The notes: a model not told the origin generated them from the letters alone. A stretch of 41,003 nt of DNA from Spirochaetaceae bacterium (GCA_029210985.1 JARGFR010000009.1:1-41003), one strand, 5' to 3'. Counted from the stretch's first letter, positions 1-9,084 are shown. A program made the numbers and translations.

Positions 1-290
1 CGGAGATGGGTTTGGAACATCATCTCGGTCTCACTTGCGATCCGGTCAAAGGCCTGGTTCAGATTCCCTGCATCGAGCGAAACGCGGCTGCGGCGACAAG
101 AGCTCTCGACTGTGCGGACTTTGCCATGCTGACCGACGGAGAGCATCGAATCAGTTTCGACGAGGTGGTGGAAACTATGAGGCAAACCGGCCTGGATATG
201 AATTCCCGGTACAGAGAAACCTCCACCGGCGGGCTGGCCAAGCATACCAAACTTTCCCGTGGGCCCGACTCGAACCCGATGGGCCTATAA
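1..290 (+). CDS. sdaA: L-serine dehydratase, alpha-subunit C-terminal part (5' end outside window)
   Basis: This is the C-terminal ~95 residues of the iron-sulfur L-serine ammonia-lyase, which deaminates L-serine to pyruvate and ammonia in the cytoplasm. The reading frame is open through the left edge and ends at TAA 288-290. The diagnostic block [11 protein letters not shown]...QIPCIERNA is present. Its two cysteines, 11 residues apart, correspond to two of the three [4Fe-4S] ligands known in this family; the third would lie upstream of the window. The [22 protein letters not shown] block near the end is also typical. The protein continues about 14 residues past the usual GGLA ending and lacks a C-terminal cysteine. 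Whether the beta domain is fused or separate cannot be seen. Its stop overlaps the convergent glnN stop by six bases. Confidence 0.93.
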   Translation, partial: EMGLEHHLGLTCDPVKGLVQIPCIERNAAAATRALDCADFAMLTDGEHRISFDEVVETMRQTGLDMNSRYRETSTGGLAKHTKLSRGPDSNPMGL

Positions 291-2396
291 CGTGAAAAGC
301 AAATCCTCATAACTCGGGAAGGGCCAAATCCGCTTATCCACGAGGCGCTCCAACTCATCACCGAATCCACGGAGTTTTGCCATGGCGGGCACGACACGGT
401 TCCGATAGGCAAAGGCCTGTTCCTTGGCATCATCTTCCATAGCCAGAGCCGCCTCAGTGGCCTCTCCGAGCTCCGCCGAGGCACCCAGAAGACCTTCCAA
501 GGCGATTGCTGTCCTCTTGAGCAAATCTTTCTGCTTGCCGCAGGCAATCCCCGAGGTCTCAAGGGCGACGACGGTTTCGGCCAGTTTTCTGGCATAATCA
601 GCCGATGCCGGATAGATGAGCCGATCGGCCATTTCCTTCATCACACCGGCTTCGATGTTGATTTGCTGACCGTAAGTTTCCAGGTAGATGGTGACTCGGC
701 TTACCAATTCTTTGCTTGTCAGCACCTTGTGCTGCTCAAAAAGTTCCACGGAATCCTTTTCGATATAAGAGAGCAGCGCTTCCACAGTGGAGCCGATGTT
801 GGGAAGACCGCGTTCCTGCGCTTCTATTACCCACTCATCGGAATAGCCGTTTCCGTTGAAGATGATTCGGCGATGGTCCCGATAGTTCTCGATAATAATG
901 TCCCGCGCCTCGGCGATGGGATCGGTGGAGGCTTCCATTCTGTCGGCGATCTGTCTGAGAACCTCCGCCATGGCGGTGGTGAGTACGGCGTTGGAACCCG
1001 CCGCCGACTGTGACGATCCGCCCATCCGGAATTCAAAACGATTTCCCGTAAATGCGAAAGGACTGGTCCGGTTCCGGTCGGTGACATCCATCGGGAGGTC
1101 CGGAAGAGAAGTGACACCGATCTGAAGAACACCGCCTTCCCGGGATGCAACTTTTTCACCCGACACGAGTTTCTCCAGGATCTCGTGAATCTGGTCTCCG
1201 AGAAAGATGGACACGATGGCCGGAGGGGCCTCATTGGCCCCCAGCCGATGATCATTACCGGAACTGGCCGCCGAAGCGCGCAGGATGGGTGCATAGACGT
1301 CCACCGCCTTGATGACGGCGGTGAAGAAAAGCAGGAATCGGGCATCGTTGTGAGGGTTCTTGCCCGGTTTGAGCAGATTGACACCGGTATCGGTGCCGAT
1401 ATTCCAGTTATTGTGCTTACCCGAACCGTTCACGCCGGCAAAAGGTTTTTCGTGGAGCAGACACACCAGTCCGCGGCGATTCGCCGTCTTCTCCAAAACT
1501 TCCATCACCAGCTGGTTCCAGTCGGTAGCGATGGCGGCGGAAGAAAACACCGTGGCCAGTTCGAACTGATTCGGAGCCACTTCGTTATGCTGAGTCTTGG
1601 CGCTGATGCCCAGTTTCCAGAGCTCATCGTTCACTTCGGCCATGTAGTCGGCCACGCGATCCTTGATGGCGCCGAAGTAATGATCGTCCATTTCCTGACC
1701 CTTAGCGCTCATACTTCCGAACACCGTGCGTCCGGTCAGCTTCAAGTCGGGACGCGCCGATGCGAGATCCTTATCCACCAGGAAATACTCCTGCTCCGGA
1801 CCTGAATAGGTGTGGACCCGTTTGACATCCCTATCTCCCAGAGATCGGAGCACCCTGAGAGCCTGGGTATTCAGGGCGTCCATGGCTCGCAGCAGCGGCA
1901 CTTTTTTATCCAGCGCCTCGCCCGTATAGGAGACAAATGCCGTTGGAATGCACAGAGTCAGACGATTGCCGTGGGCCTTGAGGAAAGCTGGAGTGCCGGT
2001 ATCCCAAGCGGTATAACCTCTGGCCTCGAAGGTGGTGCGCAGGCCGCCTGAAGGGAAAGAGGATGCATCGGGCTCGCCTTGGATCAGCTCTTTGCCCGAA
2101 AATTCCATGAGTACCGTACCGTCGGCATTAGGGGAAATGAACGAATCGTGCTTTTCGGCGGTATACCCTGTGAGAGGCTGAAACCAATGAGAATAATGCG
2201 TGGCGCCTTTCTGTAAGGCCCAGTCCTTCATGGCGTTGGCTATCACCTCCGCCACTTCCGCCGACAGGATTTGCTCGCCGGACTGCACCAGTTTGAACTC
2301 TCTGAAAATCGACTTCGGCAGGCTCTCGCTCATAAGCGCCTCACTGAAGCAATTTTCCCCGTAGATGCTCTCGACACCTTTGTTCTCTGTATACAC
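285..2396 (-). CDS. glnN: Type III glutamine synthetase
   Basis: ATP-dependent ligation of ammonia to glutamate, the GSIII (GlnN) form of ~700 residues known from Bacteroidetes, spirochaetes, clostridia and cyanobacteria. Length (703 aa) fits. Family blocks seen: [21 protein letters not shown] (residues 67-86), GPEQEYFL (199-206), [10 protein letters not shown] (270-279), [11 protein letters not shown] (321-331) and [10 protein letters not shown] (384-393), which form the ammonium/glutamate and ATP sites in the family. The start is GTG at 2394-2396, chosen because AGGAGGT lies about 10 nt upstream; an internal ATG (residue 22) would lose the conserved N-terminal [10 protein letters not shown] segment. 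The gene lies 132 bp downstream of the DUF1015 gene on the same strand, so it may be read through from serC or have its own promoter. No clear terminator was seen in the 3' overlap with sdaA. Confidence 0.96.
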   Translation of the reverse strand: MYTENKGVESIYGENCFSEALMSESLPKSIFREFKLVQSGEQILSAEVAEVIANAMKDWALQKGATHYSHWFQPLTGYTAEKHDSFISPNADGTVLMEFSGKELIQGEPDASSFPSGGLRTTFEARGYTAWDTGTPAFLKAHGNRLTLCIPTAFVSYTGEALDKKVPLLRAMDALNTQALRVLRSLGDRDVKRVHTYSGPEQEYFLVDKDLASARPDLKLTGRTVFGSMSAKGQEMDDHYFGAIKDRVADYMAEVNDELWKLGISAKTQHNEVAPNQFELATVFSSAAIATDWNQLVMEVLEKTANRRGLVCLLHEKPFAGVNGSGKHNNWNIGTDTGVNLLKPGKNPHNDARFLLFFTAVIKAVDVYAPILRASAASSGNDHRLGANEAPPAIVSIFLGDQIHEILEKLVSGEKVASREGGVLQIGVTSLPDLPMDVTDRNRTSPFAFTGNRFEFRMGGSSQSAAGSNAVLTTAMAEVLRQIADRMEASTDPIAEARDIIIENYRDHRRIIFNGNGYSDEWVIEAQERGLPNIGSTVEALLSYIEKDSVELFEQHKVLTSKELVSRVTIYLETYGQQINIEAGVMKEMADRLIYPASADYARKLAETVVALETSGIACGKQKDLLKRTAIALEGLLGASAELGEATEAALAMEDDAKEQAFAYRNRVVPAMAKLRGFGDELERLVDKRIWPFPSYEDLLFTL

Positions 2397-2528
2397 CTTG
2401 GTGTTGACCTCCTGATCCCATACCTATGAATAGAAACACTATCCCGATGCCGCCAGGAGCGCAAGGAGGTATGTCATTTGGTTTGGATAATGATGAAAAC
2501 CGGTGATTCAGCCCAAAGAATCCGCGTA

Positions 2529-3788
2529 TTATTCCACGAGCTTCCGAGCTTCCAGGTAGTAGCGTTTTTCCACAGCTTCGCCGATGCTGAATGTTTTGCG
2601 GGGATAAGGTCCCACATCGATGATGCGCCTGAAGAAGGCGGATTTGTCCAGGTCCGGCAGGATAATTCCCAACCGGTCCGGTGCTCCGGCAACCAGCTCC
2701 CTCACCGCATCGTCGCCATGGATATAATCAATATCCGAATCCGGATGATCGGCGATCCAGCCGTCCAGCGCGTCCTGAAGAGGTTCGACAGCCAGACGCC
2801 CGGCAGGCACAGGCAGTTTCCATCGTTCCGTCGATCCGTCGGGATGAATAAAACCGACCATACCGGCTGAAATATCAAGACCGTCCTGCTTATCATCAGG
2901 TGTCAGGATTCTCTCCAGATCCGCAGCAAGTACTCCGGAATTCACACCAAAAAGCACACGATGTATGGGATGGAAATGAAGTCCTTCGTCATGAATATTC
3001 TCCACTTCCACAAGGGCAAAACGGGAGGGATGGTTCTTCGGCGCGCCCTCGGCCTTTTTTTCCAGCCAGATTTCCCTGGCTGAGGCCAGAGAGTGATTCC
3101 CGTCTCCAACGGCGAAGAGAAGGTCGGCGCGTTTGGAGAGTGTCTCAAAGGCGTCGGCCAGGGACTCCATGTCGTTTTCCGGAATGTAACGCCCGGTGAC
3201 ATGTCCGCCCTTCTGCATCAAGTCGAAGTCATACACGGTTCTGCCGGCCGCTTCGGACGCGGACCTCATCACCAGGTCGTCCGGATCGTCAATAAGCAGC
3301 AGGATGTGGGGAAGATCCAGGGATGCTCCCCGTCTGACGGCCATACGGGGTGGAAGACGGTCGCGTATGGTGCCCTCGGTCGGGCGAATGGAACTGGTGG
3401 AGCCTTCGGCGAAATCGTATGTTTCCAGGTCTATGGCCATCACCAGGCCGCGGCGCCTCGGAGTATGCAGGGTGGAACGGTCAACGAGTATGAAGCCCGG
3501 AGGGAGCGCTGTGAGTATTCCTTTTTCCAGAATGCTCTTCATTGCGGCATTGGCCGATTCGGCGCGCTCTTCACGGTCTCCGTCTTCCAAGTAGCACTCG
3601 GGAATAATCAGATCCAGCGAGGACGGATCCGATCCGACGATGCGGCGGGTTTCTTTCCAATATGAGCGTTCGGAAGAGAACTGGTCGCAGGCAATCACAG
3701 ACCATCGTTCCGGGGCTGTTCCCGCCCCGGGAATCAGTACTTCCGGGACGGCGATACCGAGTTGACCGAGTCGGTCTTTGGGGGTCAT
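2529..3788 (-). CDS. DUF1015 family protein
   Basis: 419-residue cytoplasmic protein of the DUF1015 family, whose biochemical function is not established to my knowledge. Family marks: PERWSVIACDQFSSE near residue 26, RPTEGTIRDRLPPR near 135-150, the VGDGNHSLASA block near 228, and PRKTFSIGEAVEKRYYLEARKL at the C-terminus. The ATG (3786-3788) overlaps the TGA of the upstream Lrp-type regulator gene (ATGA), suggesting translational coupling. The neighbourhood serC-regulator-DUF1015 agrees with a recurring association of DUF1015 genes with serine biosynthesis genes in anaerobes (recollection, not checked). A role in serine or phosphoserine metabolism is therefore a reasonable guess, not more. 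Confidence 0.9.
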   Translation of the reverse strand: MTPKDRLGQLGIAVPEVLIPGAGTAPERWSVIACDQFSSERSYWKETRRIVGSDPSSLDLIIPECYLEDGDREERAESANAAMKSILEKGILTALPPGFILVDRSTLHTPRRRGLVMAIDLETYDFAEGSTSSIRPTEGTIRDRLPPRMAVRRGASLDLPHILLLIDDPDDLVMRSASEAAGRTVYDFDLMQKGGHVTGRYIPENDMESLADAFETLSKRADLLFAVGDGNHSLASAREIWLEKKAEGAPKNHPSRFALVEVENIHDEGLHFHPIHRVLFGVNSGVLAADLERILTPDDKQDGLDISAGMVGFIHPDGSTERWKLPVPAGRLAVEPLQDALDGWIADHPDSDIDYIHGDDAVRELVAGAPDRLGIILPDLDKSAFFRRIIDVGPYPRKTFSIGEAVEKRYYLEARKLVE

Positions 3789-4261
3789 TTATCCATATCC
3801 TTGAGTTCCTGCTCGTCGACAATGTAGGGCACTTTGATATGGAACCCTTTATAGACCAAATAGGTTTCCACCGACTCTATACGCTCAATTTTTCCCAACT
3901 CTTCGCTGAGGAATTCCAGCAGACCGAAACCGCTCTTTAGGTGTACCGTGACGATCAGGTCGTATCGACCGGTCACCACACCCACCGAGACAACCCGGCG
4001 AATTTGGCTGATTTCTTCACCCTTGGCCAAATAATTCATGTCCTTGAGCTTCACACCAATGTAAACGATCTGGTGGCCTTCCATGGCCTCCGGATCGACA
4101 TATCCGGCAATCTTCAGGATGCCCTCTTCTTCCAGTTTACGGACTCTGGCTTTGACGGTGTTTTCCGAGACTCCCAGTGCCACGGCAATCTTATTGAAGG
4201 ACTTGCGGCCTTCTTGGAGATGACCGATTATCCTCATGTTCAAACGGTCGAGTCGGAACAT
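3785..4261 (-). CDS. Lrp/AsnC family transcriptional regulator
   Basis: 158-residue feast/famine regulator. Residues 1-50 form the winged HTH (LDRLNMRIIGHLQEGRKSF, then recognition-helix region SENTVKARVRKLEEEGILK). Residues ~65-145 form the RAM/AsnC effector domain, including the VSVGVVTGRYDLIVTV strand-helix that in the family binds amino acids and mediates octamerisation. The start ATG at 4259-4261 has a purine-rich GGGGGGA stretch a few bases upstream and lies 17 nt after the serC stop; its own stop overlaps the DUF1015 start. Position inside a serC operon close to glnN suggests it senses an amino acid linked to serine or glutamine supply and controls this operon; the effector cannot be read from sequence. 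Confidence 0.94.
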   Translation of the reverse strand: MFRLDRLNMRIIGHLQEGRKSFNKIAVALGVSENTVKARVRKLEEEGILKIAGYVDPEAMEGHQIVYIGVKLKDMNYLAKGEEISQIRRVVSVGVVTGRYDLIVTVHLKSGFGLLEFLSEELGKIERIESVETYLVYKGFHIKVPYIVDEQELKDMDK

Positions 4262-4278
4262 GATTTTCCCCCCGCCCT

Positions 4279-5364
4279 TCAGCCGTTCTTCGCGGCGAAT
4301 TCGGACATAAAAGAAGTAAGCCGACGGACACCTTCAAGGGTCATGGCATTGTAGATGGATGCGCGGCAGCCGCCGACGCTTCTATGTCCTTTCAGCCCGA
4401 TCAGTCCGGCTTGTGCCGCCTGCTTGATGAAAGCGGCTTCCATCTCTTCATTTGCCAGTCTCCAGACCACGTTCATATCCGAGCGGACGTTTTTGTCCAC
4501 AGGACAGCGGTAGAAACCGTTCGATCCATCAATGGCGCCGTAGAGTTCGGCGGCCTGTTTGGCGTTTTCTTCGGCAACGGCAGATGCCCCGCCCCGGGCC
4601 TTCACTCCCTCAAGAACCAGCTTCATGGCCCAGATGGGGAACACCGGCGGAGTGTTGTACAGGGAGTTGCTTCCGGCGTGGACCGAATAGCTGAAATAAG
4701 AACCCAGCTGATCGGAAGAGCGTTCCAGCAGGTCGTCGCGGATGATGATGACTGTGACGCCCGAAGGACCGAGGTTCTTCTGGGCGCCGGCATAGATGAC
4801 ACCGAAACGTCCGACATCCACCGGTCTGCTGAGAATGTCCGACGACATATCGGCCACAAGCGGGACGTCACCGGTGTCCGGAAAAGACTTCCACTGTATT
4901 CCGCCGATGGTTTCGTTGCTGGTGATATGAAGGTAGGCCGAGCCGGCGGACGGCTTGATGGCTAAGGGATCCGGTAAACTCATGAATTGACCGTCGGATC
5001 CGTCCCAGACGACATTGACTTGACCGTCCTTTTCAGCTTCGGCGATAGCTTTCTTGGCCCAGGCGCCGGTGTTGACGTAATCCGCGGAGGCTCCCTTGGG
5101 TCGGAGATTCATCGGGAGCATGGAAAACTGCATTGTGGCGCCGCCGCCGATGAGCAGAACCGAGTAACCTTCGGGCACACCCATCAACTCTTTGATGAGG
5201 GAAATGGTCTGATTGTGTACTTCGTCGTAGACCGGTCCGCGATGACTGACTTCCACCAGGGAAAGACCGGTGCCCTTGTAGTCCACCATGTCGGCGGCAA
5301 GGGATTCGAGAACCTCAACGGGAATCATTGAGGGTCCGGCGGAAAAATTGACGGGTCGGCTCAT
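4279..5364 (-). CDS. serC: Phosphoserine aminotransferase
   Basis: PLP enzyme that converts 3-phosphohydroxypyruvate plus glutamate to 3-phosphoserine (serine synthesis; also acts in pyridoxine synthesis in some bacteria). Seen: N-terminal NFSAGPSMIP, GGGATMQF (73-80), catalytic lysine in GAQKNLGPSG (Lys196 with this start, matching the family position near 198), and HRSVGGCRASIYNAM at the C-terminus. The start at 5362-5364 is chosen because AGGAG lies 8 nt upstream and the product is then 361 aa, the usual length; a frame extension to 5412 adds 16 unconserved residues. First gene of the leftward operon with the Lrp-type regulator and DUF1015. No serA or serB is in the window. Confidence 0.96.
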   Translation of the reverse strand: MSRPVNFSAGPSMIPVEVLESLAADMVDYKGTGLSLVEVSHRGPVYDEVHNQTISLIKELMGVPEGYSVLLIGGGATMQFSMLPMNLRPKGASADYVNTGAWAKKAIAEAEKDGQVNVVWDGSDGQFMSLPDPLAIKPSAGSAYLHITSNETIGGIQWKSFPDTGDVPLVADMSSDILSRPVDVGRFGVIYAGAQKNLGPSGVTVIIIRDDLLERSSDQLGSYFSYSVHAGSNSLYNTPPVFPIWAMKLVLEGVKARGGASAVAEENAKQAAELYGAIDGSNGFYRCPVDKNVRSDMNVVWRLANEEMEAAFIKQAAQAGLIGLKGHRSVGGCRASIYNAMTLEGVRRLTSFMSEFAAKNG

Positions 5365-5456
5365 AGGAATCGCTCCTGTTTTGTCCGTATTGGAGATTAT
5401 TGTGCCCACCATTCACCTTTAGTTCAAGCTGAGGAACGGCGTCTTCAATAACCTTG

Positions 5457-5484
5457 AGACTAGCAGATTATCATCATATGTCAA
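5457..5484 (-). promoter_or_regulatory. Candidate serC promoter
   Basis: Leftward TTGACA (complement of 5479-5484), 16-nt spacer, TAGTCT (complement of 5457-5462). This would start transcription near 5450, leaving a leader of about 86 nt before the serC ATG. The -35 is consensus, the -10 is weak. The 211-bp serC/yqeC gap is otherwise AT-rich with no hairpin or repeat that I could support. Confidence 0.35.
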
Positions 5485-5563
5485 GATTTATATCCATTTT
5501 TGACGATTTCATCATCCATCGGGAATTGATATTGGTGATCTCCCAATATTCATGTTTTAGTTC

Positions 5564-5569
5564 TAAGAT
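5564..5569 (+). promoter_or_regulatory. TAAGAT box before yqeC (possible leaderless start)
   Basis: TAAGAT ends six bases before the yqeC ATG and there is no Shine-Dalgarno sequence in that space. The spacing is what a -10 element would have if transcription began at the ATG. No convincing -35 is seen 17 bp upstream. Confidence 0.35.
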
Positions 5570-5575
5570 GATTCC

Positions 5576-6340
5576 ATGACTCTTTCCGAACTTCTGTGGC
5601 CTGAGGGCTGCGGTACTGTCGCCCTGGTCGGGGGCGGAGGTAAAACCTCATTAATGAGCCGGGCCGCTGATGAAGCTCAGCATTGGGCCGTCCCCACCGA
5701 GGAATCTCACCGATCGCTGCTCATGACTACAACGACCAAACTTCAGCGCCCGACTCCCCTCACCGCCGGGATTCATATCGGAGAGGCTCCACCTGAAACG
5801 ACACCGAACTCCGTCCATCTCTGGGTCGGCGGACAGATCGCCGACGGCAGAAAGTGGAAAGCACCACCTTCGTCGGCCCTGGCCGGTTGGTTTGAGAATC
5901 ACCCTGATAATCAAATTCTTATTGAGGCCGACGGCTCCTCGGGTCGACCTCTCAAAGCCCCGGGTCCGGGGGAACCTGTGATTCCCGGGTACACACAGAC
6001 AGTCGTATGCGTGATGGGTCTCAGTGCATTGGGACGGCGGGTAAGCGGGAGAATTGTGCATCGTCTTGAGAGGTTTGAACACATCACAGGTTTCAAATCC
6101 GGAACTCCCATCACGCGGAAAGCCGTGCTCCGTCTGCTCTCCCACCCAGATGGAGGATTCAAGGGTACCCTGCCGGGTATGAGACGAATTCTGGTCATCA
6201 ATCAGGCGGACGACTCCAAAAGAGTTCGGATCGGCGCCTCGCTGGCCTGCCGAGCTATGGACACAGTGCCCGGTCTCACTGCGGCAGTTGTGACAAAGCT
6301 TGGCCAAGACGGCGTCATTCGATTTATGATAGGTCCATGA
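5576..6340 (+). CDS. yqeC: Selenium-dependent molybdenum hydroxylase accessory protein YqeC
   Basis: 254-residue cytoplasmic P-loop protein of the YqeC family, which accompanies selenium-dependent molybdenum hydroxylases (xanthine/purine hydroxylase type) and is thought to act in maturing their selenium-containing cofactor. Seen: glycine-rich P-loop GGGGKTS (19-25), TTTTKLQRP (51-59), and the family signature LIEADGSSGRPLKAPGPGEP at about 116-135, a probable Mg/nucleotide element. HRLERFEHITG and GTPITRKAVLRLL follow. It starts at ATG 5576 without a Shine-Dalgarno sequence; see the TAAGAT box just upstream. Its TGA overlaps the next gene's ATG (ATGA, 6337-6340), so the two are translationally coupled. 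Confidence 0.92.
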   Translation: MTLSELLWPEGCGTVALVGGGGKTSLMSRAADEAQHWAVPTEESHRSLLMTTTTKLQRPTPLTAGIHIGEAPPETTPNSVHLWVGGQIADGRKWKAPPSSALAGWFENHPDNQILIEADGSSGRPLKAPGPGEPVIPGYTQTVVCVMGLSALGRRVSGRIVHRLERFEHITGFKSGTPITRKAVLRLLSHPDGGFKGTLPGMRRILVINQADDSKRVRIGASLACRAMDTVPGLTAAVVTKLGQDGVIRFMIGP

Positions 6341-7962
6341 AAGTCGAAAACGGCGTGTTCGCCGAAGCACATAGATTGGAAGAGAAAGGTGAGGCTTTCG
6401 CTCTGGCCTTCATCATTGAATCCACCGGATCCGTACCGCGTCAGAGCGGCCGAATGATCGTCCGAATTGACGGCACAACCCTGGGAACAGTCGGTGGAGG
6501 TCCTTTGGAAGTTCAGGTGATCCAAGAAGCCGGAGAGGCGCTGGCCGAAGGTCGGTCCCGCACCGTGAATCGCCGACTGACCCCTTCAGGAGAATCCGCA
6601 GCCGGTATGGAATGCGGGGGTGCTGTGGCCGTCCGGATTGACGTCACAGCCGCACCTCCGAGAATGCTGCTCATAGGCGGTGGTCATGTGAACCTCGCCG
6701 TGGCCAGAGCGGCCGCACCCCTGGGTTTCGCGGTGGAAGTGGTGGAAACACGGCGTGATTTCTGCAATCCGGAGCGCTTCCCGATGGCTCGAAAGTTCCA
6801 TTACGATGAAGATTTGCCTATTGCTCTGGAAAAAGTTGAAATCGATGAGAATACCTTTGTTCTCATTGCCACGTCCGACGATGACATACGCGCCCTGAAT
6901 GCGGTCATCGGCTCCCGGCCGGCTTATCTGGGCATGCTGGGCAGCAAAAGGAAAGTGGCCGTCGCTGTCGCCGGCCTTCGAAAACGTGGTGTTTCCGAAA
7001 GAGACATCTCGTCTCTCAGAGCCCCGGTAGGTCTGGATATCGGCGCCCAGACACCACAGGAGATTGCCGTCAGCATCATGGCGGAAATACTCAAGGTGAA
7101 GAGCGGCCGAACGGGCCTGCCCCTGCAGGGCATGACCAAGGATCTGGTGGTGGTTCGAGGTGCCGGAGATTTGGCTACGGGAATCGCATGGCGCCTGAAG
7201 CGCTGCGGATTTCGGGTTATCATGCTGGATTTGCCGGAACCCACAGTGATACGCCGCACCGTGGCTTTCGCTTCGGCGCTTCTCCAGGGTTCAATTGTTG
7301 TGGAAGGAATCGAAGCGCGCCGGGCGGTTGATATTGCAGAAGCCTACCAAATCCTCGAAAACGGCGCCGTGCCGGTATTAGCCGATCCTCGTGGCGAAAG
7401 TCTGGCCACGTTCAAACCCGCTGTTGTCGTGGACGCCATTCTGGCCAAACGCAATTTGGGAACAACACGTCAAATGGCGCCCATTGTCGTCACCGTCGGC
7501 CCGGGATTTACCGCCGGTGAAACAGGAGACTGCCATGCCGTCGTGGAAACCGATCGGGGCCACGAGCTTGGCAGGGTTATCCTCGACGGCGGTGCACATC
7601 CCAATACCGGTACGCCGGGCCTCATCGGGGGCAAAAGCGCCGAACGCGTACTCCGGGCCCCCCTGGCGGGCATATTCTCGGAAGTTGTCTCCCTCGGCGA
7701 CCTGGTGAAGAAGGGCGATATCGTGGCCCGGGTCAATCCCGAGGACGGCTCCTCTCCCGGAGATATCCCGGCACCCTTCGACGGAAAGGTTCGAGGACTG
7801 CTCTCTTCAGGACAGTCCGTGAAGAAGGGCTTCAAAGTCGGGGATGTGGACCCCCGTGGAGAAGAAGTGGACGAGACCCTCATCTCCGACAAGGCAAGAG
7901 CCGTCGCCGGAGGGGTTCTGGAGGCCATAATGCTGCTTCGAAGCCGTGCGGCGGCTCAGTAG
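6337..7962 (+). CDS. XdhC-YqeB fusion, maturation factor for selenium-dependent molybdenum hydroxylase
   Basis: 541 residues joining two usually separate maturation proteins. Residues ~1-262 are XdhC/CoxI-like: STGSVPRQSGRMIV (29-42), GMECGG (90-95, the conserved Cys motif), Rossmann loop IGGGHV (113-118) and YLGMLGSKRK (198-206). In the family this part binds molybdenum cofactor and supports its sulfuration (here possibly selenation) and insertion. Residues ~268-541 are the YqeB/EF2563 family: a second glycine-rich loop RGAGDLATGIA (274-284), LDGGAHPNTGTPGLIGGKSAERVLRAP cut as two blocks around 417-441, then a biotinyl/lipoyl-like beta fold (~440-505) rich in VKKGD-type turns. It follows yqeC with an ATGA overlap. 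The hydroxylase subunits, selD and Moco genes are not in the window. Confidence 0.93.
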   Translation: MKVENGVFAEAHRLEEKGEAFALAFIIESTGSVPRQSGRMIVRIDGTTLGTVGGGPLEVQVIQEAGEALAEGRSRTVNRRLTPSGESAAGMECGGAVAVRIDVTAAPPRMLLIGGGHVNLAVARAAAPLGFAVEVVETRRDFCNPERFPMARKFHYDEDLPIALEKVEIDENTFVLIATSDDDIRALNAVIGSRPAYLGMLGSKRKVAVAVAGLRKRGVSERDISSLRAPVGLDIGAQTPQEIAVSIMAEILKVKSGRTGLPLQGMTKDLVVVRGAGDLATGIAWRLKRCGFRVIMLDLPEPTVIRRTVAFASALLQGSIVVEGIEARRAVDIAEAYQILENGAVPVLADPRGESLATFKPAVVVDAILAKRNLGTTRQMAPIVVTVGPGFTAGETGDCHAVVETDRGHELGRVILDGGAHPNTGTPGLIGGKSAERVLRAPLAGIFSEVVSLGDLVKKGDIVARVNPEDGSSPGDIPAPFDGKVRGLLSSGQSVKKGFKVGDVDPRGEEVDETLISDKARAVAGGVLEAIMLLRSRAAAQ

Positions 7963-7975
7963 AGAGCTTCTTATC

Positions 7976-8917
7976 TTAAGGAACAATCCGTGTTCCCGAG
8001 CGTCCTTCCAGTGCCGCGGACAGATGCGCAGGATCGGTGATCAGACCTTCGTTGCCGGTGGCTTTCACGAACGCGCAGACCGCCTCGATTTTCGGCAGCA
8101 TGCTGCCCGGGGCAAATTGGCCTTCCGCGGCCAGAGCTTCCGCCTCGGCAACGCTGATGACATCAAGTTCTTTCTGGGTGGGTTTTCCAAAATCGATGCA
8201 GACCCGAGGAACCGCCGTGGAAATCACCAAAGCGTCGGCATTCAAGGACCTTGCCAACAGAGAAGCAGCCTTGTCCTTATCGATGACAGCCTCCACTCCT
8301 TCGATCTCGCCTCCGTCTCCCGGAGCAACGGGAATGCCGCCGCCGCCGGCTGCAATAGTGACGACGCCGGATTCAACAAGTGCGCGAATCACATCAAGTT
8401 CCAGAATGGAAATGGGTTGAGGTGAGGGAACGACTCGTCTCCAGCCCCGTCCGGCGTCTTCCACCACGTTCCAGCCTTCTTCCTTGCTGCGCCGCATCGC
8501 TTCGGCTTCATCCATAAAACCGCCGATGGGTTTGACAGGGTGGGAGAAAGCGGAATCCTTCTTGTCAACGAGAACTTGGGTGACGACGGTTGCGGCGCTT
8601 CGCTTGAGTCCCCGAGCATGAATTTCATTACCCAGAGCCATCTGGAGATTGTAACCCAATGCTCCTTGAGTATCGGCAACACAGGAGTCCAAGGGCACTT
8701 CATGCATGACGCCCCGGGCCAACTCGGCTCGACGAAGAATGAATCCAACCTGCGGCCCGTTGCCGTGAACGATGGCCAGGTTGTTGCCGGCGGCAATCAG
8801 TCCTCCAAGGCTCTGTGCTGCATGGCGGGCGGCCAGATACTGGGCGGGAACAGATACATGATGCGGATCTTCAATCAGGGCATTTCCGCCGACGGCAATA
8901 ACGAGTGTCTTGGACAT
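7976..8917 (-). CDS. arcC: Carbamate kinase
   Basis: Transfers phosphate between carbamoyl phosphate and ADP, normally yielding ATP, carbon dioxide and ammonia at the end of arginine, agmatine or purine/allantoin breakdown. 313 aa, the normal length. Amino-acid-kinase fold marks: AVGGNALI (8-15), GNGPQVG (52-58), DSCVADTQGALGY (77-89), AAGGGGIPV (~193-201) and GSMLPKIEA near the C-terminus. Start ATG 8915-8917 with AAGGAGG about 8 nt upstream. It faces the yqeC/xdhC-yqeB unit with a 13-nt gap. Carbamate kinase beside yqeB-yqeC mirrors the E. coli yqeA-yqeB-yqeC group, which favours a purine-breakdown role over arginine deiminase, as no arcA or arcB is present. Confidence 0.96.
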   Translation of the reverse strand: MSKTLVIAVGGNALIEDPHHVSVPAQYLAARHAAQSLGGLIAAGNNLAIVHGNGPQVGFILRRAELARGVMHEVPLDSCVADTQGALGYNLQMALGNEIHARGLKRSAATVVTQVLVDKKDSAFSHPVKPIGGFMDEAEAMRRSKEEGWNVVEDAGRGWRRVVPSPQPISILELDVIRALVESGVVTIAAGGGGIPVAPGDGGEIEGVEAVIDKDKAASLLARSLNADALVISTAVPRVCIDFGKPTQKELDVISVAEAEALAAEGQFAPGSMLPKIEAVCAFVKATGNEGLITDPAHLSAALEGRSGTRIVP

Positions 8918-9057
8918 GACTCGGAGTCCTCCTTGAAACAGTAAAACTCAGGATACTCACAGTGATCCCGGTCCGCAAGATTAAAATTCGCGATTATCGG
9001 CGATGTTTTCGACGAATTCAGCAGTTTTAACAGACCATCTCTGCCGATACGGCCTAA

Positions 9058-9084
9058 TTGGCCTTCGTATAAGGTTTATATAAT
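9058..9084 (+). promoter_or_regulatory. Candidate promoter upstream of the SDR gene
   Basis: TTGGCC (9058-9063) and consensus TATAAT (9079-9084) with a short 15-bp spacer, 45 bp before the predicted start of the dehydrogenase gene. The rest of the 212-bp gap between arcC and this gene shows no other element that I can support. Confidence 0.35.

Noticed and set aside
2397-2528. Possible 12-codon hydrophobic leader peptide upstream of glnN
   Set aside because: Short ATG frame on the minus strand, but no ribosome-binding site and no terminator/antiterminator pair.
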